DNA from: Pseudomonadota bacterium
GTDB lineage: Bacteria; Myxococcota_A; Polyangia; Haliangiales; Haliangiaceae
Length of the DNA: 33,564 nucleotides
Direction: 5' to 3'
Assembly: GCA_023430775.1 (NCBI GenBank)
Contig: JAEYYY010000692.1
Location: 1-33,564 of the forward strand
Made by a program: the position numbers and the translations under genes. The notes beneath the pieces were generated by a model. The model was not told where the DNA came from. It saw only the letters and a list, made by a program, of their open reading frames with translations, and searched no databases. Within the stretch, counting starts at the first letter, position 1, and the number at the start of each line of letters is the position of its first letter. Positions 1-5,974 of the stretch are shown here, piece by piece.

Positions 1-2
1 AC

Positions 3-194
3 TACCAGGACGGCGTGCGTGTCGTCGACCTCTCGGATCCGACGCGACCGCGCGAGGTCGCGCACTACAACACCTGGGATCCGGCGACGGCGAGCTCGGG
101 GCCGTTCTCGGGCGCGCTCGGCATTCGTGTCGTCGACGGCCTGATCTATGTCGCTGACTCGGAGCGAGGCCTGCTGATCCTGCGCGAGAACTAA
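3..194 (+). CDS. LVIVD-repeat protein, C-terminal fragment
   Basis: Only the last 63 residues are inside the window; the gene begins upstream. The reading frame is open from base 3 to a TAA at 192-194. It contains a block reading GVRVVDLSDPTRPREVAHYN followed by GALGIRVVDGLIYVADSERG, which matches the LVIVD repeat (a beta-propeller-like repeat found in secreted or surface proteins of myxobacteria and other bacteria). The final residues LLILREN form the usual closing strand of such a repeat. Nothing can be said about signal peptide or full length. A short dyad follows the stop codon. Confidence 0.75.
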   Translation, partial: YQDGVRVVDLSDPTRPREVAHYNTWDPATASSGPFSGALGIRVVDGLIYVADSERGLLILREN

Positions 195-215
195 CTCGCG
201 GTAGAACCTCGCGAT

Positions 216-253
216 TCATCGACGCTCGATGATCCCGCGAACGCGGCGGTTTT
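216..253 (+). terminator. Possible weak terminator after the LVIVD gene
   Basis: A perfect 7-bp stem (TCATCGA / TCGATGA, loop CGC, 216-232) lies about 20 nt after the stop codon. It is followed by a weaker 4-bp CCGC/GCGG hairpin (235-246) and a TTTT run at 250-253. The T run is short and belongs to the weaker hairpin, so intrinsic termination is only possible, not shown. Confidence 0.3.
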
Positions 254-337
254 CGAGGTCTTGCCCTCCTGAAATCATCGCCGTGCACGCCGCGTTGCTT
301 GCAGATGCGCCTCGTGATCGACCGGGCGAATTCGTGC

Positions 338-343
338 TACGAG
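338..343 (+). promoter_or_regulatory. Possible -10 hexamer for the gene at 351
   Basis: TACGAG ends 7 nt before the ATG at 351. No Shine-Dalgarno sequence is seen. It is a weaker case of the start-proximal TAnnnT pattern seen at many genes here, since the final T is replaced by G. Confidence 0.3.
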
Positions 344-350
344 CGGGGCT

Positions 351-821
351 ATGAGCTGGCTAGATCGAGCACGTGCGAAGGCCCACGAGGCGATGACCAG
401 GCTGCCCGGCAAGGCCGGCGAGCTGGCGCAGAAGGCGAACGAGGCCCTCGGTCGTCCACTCGCCGACGAGAACGAGCTGGCGGATCGCCGCGCGTTCGCG
501 ACCGGCAAGGACGGCGTCGTGGTGACGTCGGCGCCAACGCCGGCTCCGGCGGGAGCGAAGGACGTCGCGCCCGTCATCGTCTATCACATGGACAAGTCGC
601 GCCGCGATGCGCTCAAGCTCGTCGAGATCCTCGAGGGTGCGGGCATCCCGCACCAGGTGTCGAACATCCAGGAAGATCCGGCGGCGCAGTTCGCGGTGCG
701 CCGCGACAGCAACGGCTATCGACTGCCCGTGGTGTTCATCGCCGGCGAGCCGATCGGCGGTCGCGCGGAGCTGATCAACCTGCAGACCTCGGGCGAGCTG
801 AAGAAGAAGGTCTTCGGCTAA
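351..821 (+). CDS. Glutaredoxin-fold protein lacking the active-site cysteines
   Basis: A 156-residue protein. Residues about 1-55 are charged and alpha-helical (many Ala, Glu, Lys); residues about 74-156 have a glutaredoxin/thioredoxin-like layout: strand VIVYHMD, a helix, a second strand (IPHQVSNI), then LPVVFIAGEPIGG, which matches the cis-Pro strand and GG loop of glutaredoxins. Where glutaredoxins have CPYC or CxxS, this protein has MDKSRRD, and the whole protein contains no cysteine, so it cannot do thiol-disulfide chemistry. A structural or binding role is an inference. It resembles in architecture the CPWT protein at 4649-5308 (helical N-terminus plus glutaredoxin domain). Its stop overlaps the stop of the remnant on the other strand. 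Confidence 0.8.
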   Translation: MSWLDRARAKAHEAMTRLPGKAGELAQKANEALGRPLADENELADRRAFATGKDGVVVTSAPTPAPAGAKDVAPVIVYHMDKSRRDALKLVEILEGAGIPHQVSNIQEDPAAQFAVRRDSNGYRLPVVFIAGEPIGGRAELINLQTSGELKKKVFG

Positions 822-952
822 CCGATGAGCGCGCGCAGCTCGGCGACGGCGAGAGCGACATGCGCGCCGAACGAATGACCGAGCGAGGTCCACTGGCTCC
901 ACTCGCTCGCATGCCGGCCGAGTCCGTGCACGATCAGCACGGCGCGAAGCAT
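818..952 (-). pseudogene. Remnant of an alpha/beta hydrolase (44 codons)
   Basis: Reading the minus strand from an ATG at 952 gives 44 residues ending at a TAG (818-820). They include LIVHGLGRHASEW, which matches the beta-3/oxyanion HG segment of alpha/beta hydrolases, and then at once LGHSFGAHVALAVAE, the nucleophile elbow GxSxG with its following helix. In intact members these motifs lie roughly 60 or more residues apart, and the protein continues for well over 100 residues to the catalytic His. Here the middle and the C-terminus are missing while the frame is kept, so an internal deletion plus truncation is the simplest reading. Its stop codon overlaps that of the convergent gene by 3 bases, as for intact convergent pairs in this window. 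It could be a short expressed peptide, but it cannot be an active hydrolase. Confidence 0.6.
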
Positions 953-972
953 ACGGCAACGGTGTACGATCG

Positions 973-1605
973 ATGAGCCTGCGTCTCGTCCTCGCGATCC
1001 TCTTGCTCGGCTGCGGTGGCGGCGGCCGCCAGGTCCGCACCGTCGAGGAGCTACCGGCCGGGACCTGCTCGACGGTCGCGGCAGGCGAGTCCTGCGAGCG
1101 CGGCGCGCGCGACTACTCGGCGGGCGTCACGCTCGGCTCGCCGAAGGATCACGCCTCGGATGTCGCCGGTACGGCGTGGTTTCGCTGGCCGCTGTTCGAG
1201 GCGTCGCTCGACACCCGCGTGATGCGCAAGTCGACCAGCGACTTCCGCAGCATCGCCGGCGGCATCGGTACGCACCTGCGACCGTTCGCGTTCTGGGCCA
1301 GGGCGCAGCGCTACATCGATCCGCTCGTCAACGCCGGCTTCGAGCTCGGCGGCGTCTATCGGACGTCGCACTTCGAGGGCCGCGGCGATGCCTACGTCGG
1401 CGCCGCGATCGATCTGTTCGCGCCCGACCTCGGGTCGATGCGCTACCTGCAGACCGGCGTGCCGGGGATTCGCCTCGGCGTGCGCTACACCTGGTTCGTG
1501 CAGGGCTGGGATCGCGACACCACGTTCGAGGTCGGGCTGATCTGGCGGTGGGGCAAGCCGATCGACCTCTACCACCACTGGAAGTGGCAGCGCGGCGGCG
1601 ATTAG
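973..1605 (+). CDS. Small outer-surface lipoprotein, likely beta-strand rich
   Basis: A 210-residue protein of unknown function. The N-terminus is a lipoprotein signal (MSLRLVLAILLLGC, with a lipobox-like LLGC, Cys14) followed by a Gly run. The rest alternates hydrophobic and polar residues with many aromatic residues (for example YTWFVQGW, VGLIWRWG), which suggests beta strands like those of a small outer-membrane barrel or barrel-associated lipoprotein. Two further cysteines (CSTVAAGESC) could form a disulfide. The ATG at 973 places the signal peptide directly at the start; a TACGAT lies 2 nt upstream, too close for the usual spacing. The 3' end overlaps the convergent DUF2891 gene by 4 bp (TTAG). 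Confidence 0.65.
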   Translation: MSLRLVLAILLLGCGGGGRQVRTVEELPAGTCSTVAAGESCERGARDYSAGVTLGSPKDHASDVAGTAWFRWPLFEASLDTRVMRKSTSDFRSIAGGIGTHLRPFAFWARAQRYIDPLVNAGFELGGVYRTSHFEGRGDAYVGAAIDLFAPDLGSMRYLQTGVPGIRLGVRYTWFVQGWDRDTTFEVGLIWRWGKPIDLYHHWKWQRGGD

Positions 1606-2486
1606 CTGAGGTCTTCCGTGAGGGCGTAGACCGCGAATTGCGGCACCCAGTGGCCGTACGCGTGGTAGTCGCCGGCGGCGCGATCGTGATCGCGGAGGCC
1701 GACCTCGACGTGCGCGTCGAACGCGCGGCGATACAGCGGCTCGTCGGGATCGATCAGCGCGAGGCGGTGCAGCATCCACGCGCGCGACCAGTTGACTCCG
1801 TAGTGGTGGGCGCGGCCGTTCACCGCGACCGGCGCCAGCACGCGCTCGTCGAGCGCCGCGGCCTCGAGCATGCGCGGCAGCATCACTGGCTCGGTGTGCG
1901 CGATCAGATACAGCCAGTTCGCGCGCGGCGAGAAGAAGTCGGCGTTGACGCGATCGTCGTGCAGGCCGGGGACCTCGCCGGGATCGAGGAAGGCGCGCTC
2001 GATCTGAGCGCCGACCCAGGTCTCGAGCGCGCTCGAGCCGGCGTGGCGCGCCCACGCGGACAGCTGGACGAGAGCCCACGACGCATTCGCGTACTCGCGG
2101 GTCGCCGGATGCGGCGCGACGTGATCGTAGCGCTCGACCAGCGACTGCGCCGTCTCCGTGGCGAACCCGGCGAGCGCGTCCGTGCCGGTCACCAGCGCGT
2201 GCTCGATCGCGAGGCGCAGCAGCCAGGCGCGGCCGTACGGCATCTCGAACGTGGGCTCGGCGCGCAGCCGTGCCGCCTCGGCGGCGATCCGATCCGGGGT
2301 CAGCTCGCCGAGCGCAGCGTCGGAGAACCGCGCGTCGCCGGTGACGCGGGCGAGCCGGAGCAGCGCCCAGTGGCCGTGGACGGCGGAGTGCCAGTCGTAA
2401 CAGCCGTGAAAGATCGGCGACCGCGTGTCCGCGCGGGCGATCGCGGACGCGATCGCCGCACCGGCGGAACGAAGCCACGCGGTCAC
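1602..2486 (-). CDS. DUF2891 family protein
   Basis: A 294-residue protein. The block FHGCYDWHSAVHGHWALLRL near residues 26-45 is the signature of the DUF2891 family, and the C-terminal DYHAYGHWVPQFAVYAL fits the family's closing motif. The repeated helical pattern with conserved His, Trp and Asp residues is typical of alpha/alpha-barrel proteins; the biochemical role of the family is not established as far as I know. The start is a GTG at 2486 with a GAGGA Shine-Dalgarno site (2495-2499) 8 nt upstream. Family members usually have somewhat more sequence before the DWHS motif, so the N-terminus is slightly short. The start overlaps the stop of a 41-codon ORF upstream (GTGA), suggesting translational coupling. 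Confidence 0.8.
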   Translation of the reverse strand: MTAWLRSAGAAIASAIARADTRSPIFHGCYDWHSAVHGHWALLRLARVTGDARFSDAALGELTPDRIAAEAARLRAEPTFEMPYGRAWLLRLAIEHALVTGTDALAGFATETAQSLVERYDHVAPHPATREYANASWALVQLSAWARHAGSSALETWVGAQIERAFLDPGEVPGLHDDRVNADFFSPRANWLYLIAHTEPVMLPRMLEAAALDERVLAPVAVNGRAHHYGVNWSRAWMLHRLALIDPDEPLYRRAFDAHVEVGLRDHDRAAGDYHAYGHWVPQFAVYALTEDLS

Positions 2487-2608
2487 GAGAGGTGTCCTCG
2501 GGGGCGGCTACTTGCTCGCCACCCCGGTCGGCCTTGCCGCGAGCGGAGCAGCCAGCGCTGCAAACCGTCGTAGACGGACGCGGCAAGGTCGTAGCGGGAG
2601 TTCTCCAT
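2483..2608 (-). CDS. Possible small upstream ORF coupled to DUF2891
   Basis: A 41-codon ORF runs from an ATG at 2608 to a TGA that overlaps the GTG start of the DUF2891 gene in a GTGA arrangement. The first 24 codons, beginning MENSRYDLAASVYDGLQRW, use almost only G or C in the third position like real genes here, while the second half does not. A frameshifted N-terminal part of the neighbouring gene, a leader peptide, or chance are all possible. The ORF covers the structured element at 2529-2591. Confidence 0.3.
   Translation of the reverse strand: MENSRYDLAASVYDGLQRWLLRSRQGRPGWRASSRPRGHLS
2529..2591 (+). other. Candidate structured RNA: three-way junction
   Basis: On the plus strand, bases 2529-2541 pair with 2579-2591 in a 13-bp stem with a single G-U pair (2531-2589). 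Inside sit two perfect hairpins: GCAGC/GCTGC (2548-2561, loop CAGC) and CCGTC/GACGG (2565-2577, loop GTA). The linkers are AGCGGA, AAA and A. The G-U pair becomes C-A on the other strand, so the plus strand pairs better. The element lies in the divergent gap between the DUF2891 gene and the kinase gene and partly inside a doubtful small ORF. Its function is unknown. Confidence 0.35.
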
Positions 2609-2725
2609 GTCGGATCGTGATCAGCCACGGCGTAGCGCCGCGGACGAAAGGCTAGCTCGGCCCCCGAGGACCGAGCGAGCTTGCCACGACCACGCAAAAA
2701 GATCCGCGCGCGGGCCGCGGGCACC

Positions 2726-2731
2726 TATGAT
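2726..2731 (+). promoter_or_regulatory. -10 hexamer TATGAT before the kinase
   Basis: TATGAT matches the sigma-70 -10 consensus at 5 of 6 positions and ends 9 nt before the ATG at 2741. Transcription would start at or just before the start codon, leaving almost no leader. No clear -35 or Shine-Dalgarno sequence is seen. The overlapping hairpins at 2655-2676 (GCTCGG/CCGAGC or CTCGG/CCGAG) lie upstream of it. Confidence 0.45.
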
Positions 2732-2740
2732 CGGCGCCGG

Positions 2741-4648
2741 ATGCCGAAGGGCCAGCGCATCGGGCGCTACGAGCTCGTCACTCCGCTCGCGGTAGGGGGC
2801 ATGGGTGAGGTGTTCGTCGGTCGCATCACGGGGGCCGGCGGCTTCGTCCGCCACGTCGTGGTGAAGATGCTGGAGCTCGGCGACGATCGCGTGCAGCAGC
2901 AGGCGATGTTCCTCGACGAGGCGCGCGTGCTCGGTCGCCTGCACCACCAGCACATCGCGCCGGTGTTCGAGATCGACGAGGACAAGGGCAAGCTGTTCCT
3001 CGTCATCGACTACGTGCACGGCCGCACCGCGCAGGAGGTCTGGCAACGGGCTCGCGATCTCGATTCGCTGCTGCCGCTCGACTTCGCGCTGACGGTGATC
3101 GCCGGCGCGGCCTCCGGTCTTCACCACGCCCACACGCGGACCGACGATGCCGGTCAGCCGCTCGACATCGTCCATCGCGACGTCTCGCTGTCGAACGTGA
3201 TGGTCGGCTACGACGGCGCGGTCAAGCTGATCGACTTCGGGATCGCGAAGGCGAGGGACCGCCGCAGCACGACGCAGGCCGGGTTCGTCAAGGGCAAGCT
3301 CGGCTACCTGGCCCCGGAGCAGGTGCGGCAACAGGCCGTCGACGCGCGCGCCGACGTGTTCGCGCTCGGCATCTGCCTCTACGAGCTGACGACGATGGCG
3401 CGGCCGTTTCGCGATCAGTCCGATCGGATGACGGCCGAGCGGATCAAGAGCGGCGCCTATCGCAAGCCATCGGAGCTGGTCGAGGGTTACCCCGCGGAGC
3501 TCGAGCAGATCGTCGCCACCGCACTGCGCGTCGATCCGCGCGAGCGCTTCCAGTCCGCCGAGGCGATGCGGCGGGCGATCGATGCGCTCGGCCATCGCCA
3601 CGGTCTCGTGCTCGGTGACACCGCGATCGCGGAGGTGATGGCGCAGCTGTTCGAGGATCGGCTCGAGCCGTGGCGGCGCGTTGCACCCCGGCGCCCCGAG
3701 ACCGATCTCGACATCGCACACGCCGAGACCGTCGACGTCGAGGCGCTCGATCCGCGCGACATCCCGCCGGTGCCGGGCAAGAAGATGCGCTCGGCGACCG
3801 AGATCGTGGAGTCGCTCGCGAGCGAGCTCGATCACGTCGAGCGGCTGCCGGCGGCCGAGCTGGCGCGCGCCGTGGTGGCGGTGCCGAGTGGCGAGTTCGA
3901 CGAGTCGGTGCCGACCGCGCTCGCACCCGCACCCGCAGCGGCCGTCGAGGAACCGGCGAGCCCCGAGGATCGCGTGCGGTCGATCCAGCGGCTGTTCACC
4001 GAGTCGGCGTTCGATCCGCGCGAGACCCCGCCGAAGCCACTCGATTCGTTCGGCCAGACCGGCGCGAAGTCGGTCGTCGTCGACGATCCGCCGCGCGCGC
4101 TGACCAACCGCGGCATCGTCGATGTCGGCGCGACCACCGATGGCGTCCAGGTGCTGCCTCCGACCGCCGTTGCCGCGCCACCACCGCCGAAGCGGGCGCG
4201 GGCGCTGCTGTGGATCGCGGTGATCGTGCTGGTACTCGGTGGCGCCGGCGCCGCGGTCTACGCGCTGATGTTCGCCAGTCCCACCGCCGAACGAGCGGTC
4301 GACGCCGCGGCCGCGATCGCCGATGCCGCGGTAGCTCCCGACGCCGCGAGTCCCGACGCTGCGGTCGCGATCGCCGATGCCGCGGAGCCGATCGATGCGC
4401 CTCGCACGGTGACGTTGAAGCTGACGTCGGTGCCGACCGGCGCCACCGTCGTGCTCGATGGCAAGCGCCTCGGCAAGACGCCGTTCGAGGCGACGCTGCC
4501 GATCGCGCCGGGCAGCCACACGCTCAAGCTGCGGCGCACCGGCTACAACACCGTCAAGCTGCCGCTCGACGGCGATCTGGTGCAGGAGGTGACGCTGACG
4601 AAGGCGAAACCGAAGGTCGAGGAGCCGAAGCCCGACGACTCCGAGTGA
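2741..4648 (+). CDS. Hanks-type Ser/Thr protein kinase with TM helix and PEGA domain
   Basis: A 635-residue membrane kinase. Residues about 8-280 form the kinase domain: Gly-rich loop VGGMGEV, ATP-binding Lys42, alpha-C Glu60, catalytic loop HRDVSLSN (Asp147), DFG (Asp165) and the GYLAPEQ activation segment. A long Pro/Ala/Glu-rich linker follows, then one transmembrane helix (about 487-510), an Asp/Ala-rich stretch and a PEGA domain (about 556-625, with the typical TSVPTGATVVLDGKRLGKTPF). The kinase domain would be cytoplasmic and the PEGA domain periplasmic, where such domains may sense or bind envelope structures. I chose the ATG at 2741 because the kinase fold starts at once and a TATGAT box precedes it; a TTG at 2681 would add 20 unlike residues. 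The stop directly abuts the stop of the convergent glutaredoxin-like gene. Confidence 0.93.
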   Translation: MPKGQRIGRYELVTPLAVGGMGEVFVGRITGAGGFVRHVVVKMLELGDDRVQQQAMFLDEARVLGRLHHQHIAPVFEIDEDKGKLFLVIDYVHGRTAQEVWQRARDLDSLLPLDFALTVIAGAASGLHHAHTRTDDAGQPLDIVHRDVSLSNVMVGYDGAVKLIDFGIAKARDRRSTTQAGFVKGKLGYLAPEQVRQQAVDARADVFALGICLYELTTMARPFRDQSDRMTAERIKSGAYRKPSELVEGYPAELEQIVATALRVDPRERFQSAEAMRRAIDALGHRHGLVLGDTAIAEVMAQLFEDRLEPWRRVAPRRPETDLDIAHAETVDVEALDPRDIPPVPGKKMRSATEIVESLASELDHVERLPAAELARAVVAVPSGEFDESVPTALAPAPAAAVEEPASPEDRVRSIQRLFTESAFDPRETPPKPLDSFGQTGAKSVVVDDPPRALTNRGIVDVGATTDGVQVLPPTAVAAPPPPKRARALLWIAVIVLVLGGAGAAVYALMFASPTAERAVDAAAAIADAAVAPDAASPDAAVAIADAAEPIDAPRTVTLKLTSVPTGATVVLDGKRLGKTPFEATLPIAPGSHTLKLRRTGYNTVKLPLDGDLVQEVTLTKAKPKVEEPKPDDSE

Positions 4649-5308
4649 TCAGGTCGACGCGTCGACCTCGGCCGGTGCTACCTCGTCGGTGTTCGGCCGC
4701 GGCACGATCTCGATGTTCTTGAGGTGCGCCGGCGCCTTCTCGCGCTCCTCGGGCGTCATCATCGCGACCTCGAGCTGACCGAGGCGCTCGACCTCGGCGA
4801 GGGCGTTGAAGCCGCCGATGAACTTGCCGCGCAGATAGATGAACGGCACCGTGTTCTGCTTGGTCTCGAGCGCCAGCGGCGTGGCCTTGGCCTCGTGCTC
4901 CGGCTCCTCGAGATCGAGGTACTCGTAGTCGACCTTGTGGCGCTCGAGCAGCGTGATCGCGCGGCCCGTCCACGGGCAGCTCTTCTTGCCGAAGATCTGC
5001 GCCTTGAGCGACGGATCACCGAACCCGGTCTGCTTCGGCTTCGCCGTGGTCTTCGCGGTGGCAGCCGCCGCGGCCACCTTCTGCGCGCGCTGATCGGCTG
5101 CTTGCTTGACCTCGTCGCGCGACTCGTACTTGCCGCCGAACAGCTTCGCGATCCGCTTGCGCGCGCTGACGTAGCGCGGATCGGCCGCGACCTTCTCTTG
5201 GAGATAGTCGCGGATCTCGCCACCGATCTCGTCGGCGCGGTTGAGCGCGCCCAGGACGCGCTCGGTCGCCTGCTTGGCAATGCTCTTCTTGGGGGACTCC
5301 GGGGTCAT
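4649..5308 (-). CDS. Glutaredoxin-like protein with CPWT active site and helical N-terminus
   Basis: A 219-residue protein. Residues 1-100 are a charged helical region rich in Lys, Ala and Arg (possible coiled coil or envelope-associated stalk). Residues about 100-180 are a glutaredoxin domain: QIFGKKSCPWTGRAITLLE with an active-site CPWT, then TVPFIYLRGKFIGGF carrying the cis-Pro (TVP) and the glutathione-site GG. Only the first cysteine of CxxC is present, so it would work as a monothiol enzyme, for example in deglutathionylation, rather than as a dithiol reductase. A Pro/Glu-rich tail follows. The ATG at 5308 has TATGGA exactly 6 nt upstream and no Shine-Dalgarno site. The stop abuts the kinase stop within the palindrome TGATCA (4646-4651). 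Confidence 0.85.
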   Translation of the reverse strand: MTPESPKKSIAKQATERVLGALNRADEIGGEIRDYLQEKVAADPRYVSARKRIAKLFGGKYESRDEVKQAADQRAQKVAAAAATAKTTAKPKQTGFGDPSLKAQIFGKKSCPWTGRAITLLERHKVDYEYLDLEEPEHEAKATPLALETKQNTVPFIYLRGKFIGGFNALAEVERLGQLEVAMMTPEEREKAPAHLKNIEIVPRPNTDEVAPAEVDAST

Positions 5309-5314
5309 GCCGGG

Positions 5315-5320
5315 TCCATA
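5315..5320 (-). promoter_or_regulatory. Start-proximal -10 hexamer TATGGA
   Basis: On the minus strand TATGGA is followed by CCCGGC (6 nt) and then the ATG at 5308. This is the spacing expected if the mRNA starts at the start codon. Confidence 0.4.
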
Positions 5321-5348
5321 CCATGAAGCGCGTCCTCGGGAACGCCGA

Positions 5349-5768
5349 CTATGGCGCGCAGAGGAACAGGCTGTTGGTGTTGCCCTGGCCGTCGTCCACC
5401 ACGTCGGGGTTCGTCGGGTCGGTGATCCAGTCCGCGCCGTTGACGATGAACTTGTACTGGTGCGAGCCGGCCTCGAACTGGTAGCTACCGGTCCACGCGC
5501 CGTCGACGCCCTTGTCGAATTCGATCGCGCCGTGCGCCGGATCGCCGCCCCAGCTCACGAAGCTGCCGGAGAGCCACACCGTCGACGCGGTGCTGTGACC
5601 GTCGAGGCGAAACGTCTTGTCGCAGGTCGCGGACATGGTCTCGCCGTCGCTGGGCGGAGGCGCGTCTTCGGTCGCCGCCGGCGCATCGGGGTCGGGACCA
5701 ACGTCGTCGCCCTTGCCGTAGCCGGGAGGCCGACAAGCGATCAGCAGGAACACGAGGGCAAACCGCAC
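5349..5768 (-). CDS. Lipoprotein with CBM48/glycogen-binding-like domain
   Basis: A 139-residue lipoprotein: signal MRFALVFLLIAC with lipidated Cys12, an Asp/Pro/Glu-rich spacer, then a domain (about residues 55-139) with the layout of a CBM48/AMPK-type glycogen-binding module: VWLSGSFVSWGGDP, a DGAWTGSYQFEAGSHQYKF strand pair, and DWITDPTNPDVVDDGQGNTN before the last strand. These modules bind alpha-glucans. The GTG at 5768 is preferred because GGAG (5777-5780) stands 8 nt before it; upstream in-frame codons would place extra sequence before the signal peptide. The gene is divergent from the GH15 operon, so it probably helps capture starch-like or glycogen-like glucans at the cell surface. 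The binding function is inferred from family resemblance. Confidence 0.82.
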   Translation of the reverse strand: MRFALVFLLIACRPPGYGKGDDVGPDPDAPAATEDAPPPSDGETMSATCDKTFRLDGHSTASTVWLSGSFVSWGGDPAHGAIEFDKGVDGAWTGSYQFEAGSHQYKFIVNGADWITDPTNPDVVDDGQGNTNSLFLCAP

Positions 5769-5776
5769 GGCGGGCA

Positions 5777-5780
5777 CTCC
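5777..5780 (-). promoter_or_regulatory. Ribosome binding site GGAG that decides the CBM48 gene start
   Basis: GGAG on the minus strand with an 8-nt spacer supports the GTG at 5768. It overlaps an alternative in-frame GTG at 5777, which is therefore unlikely. Confidence 0.6.
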
Positions 5781-5903
5781 ATCAAGGGACGTGCCACCGG
5801 CGGTCCTTCGTCGGTCCGCGGGCCTAGGAGCGCGCGCTGCGATTGTCGACGCGAACCGAGGTTTCGTTTGGCAACGCGCCGGGCCTCGGGGCCCTAGATG
5901 GCT

Positions 5904-5929
5904 GATCCCACACGGCGGATCACACAGGG
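5904..5929. repeat. Short tandem motif in the divergent glucan promoter region
   Basis: GATCCCACACGG (5904-5915) and GATCACACAGGG (5918-5929) match at 10 of 12 positions with a 14-bp period. They lie about 46 bp before the GH15 start in the 206-bp gap shared with the CBM48 lipoprotein gene. They could be binding sites for a regulator; no regulator gene is in the locus. The rest of the gap shows only a small GGGCC/GGCCC hairpin (5881-5894) and no convincing promoter. Confidence 0.3.
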
Positions 5930-5974
5930 GAAAAACACGTTCACGGGCACGCTTCATGCCTCGGGCTCGGCTCG

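Noticed and set aside
965..970. TACGAT as a leaderless -10 for the gene at 973
   Set aside because: It ends only 2 nt before the ATG, which would place the transcript start inside the coding region.
1051..2724. Long open frames opposite the lipoprotein and DUF2891 genes (for example 1051-2724 minus, 1176-2573 plus)
   Set aside because: Their translations are Arg/Ala/Asp-rich low-complexity sequence without motifs, typical of shadow frames in GC-rich DNA; the real frames carry the DUF2891 signature and a lipobox.
5881..5894. GGGCC/GGCCC hairpin before the GH15 gene
   Set aside because: Only 5 bp in very GC-rich sequence, with no T run and no gene end nearby on either strand to terminate.
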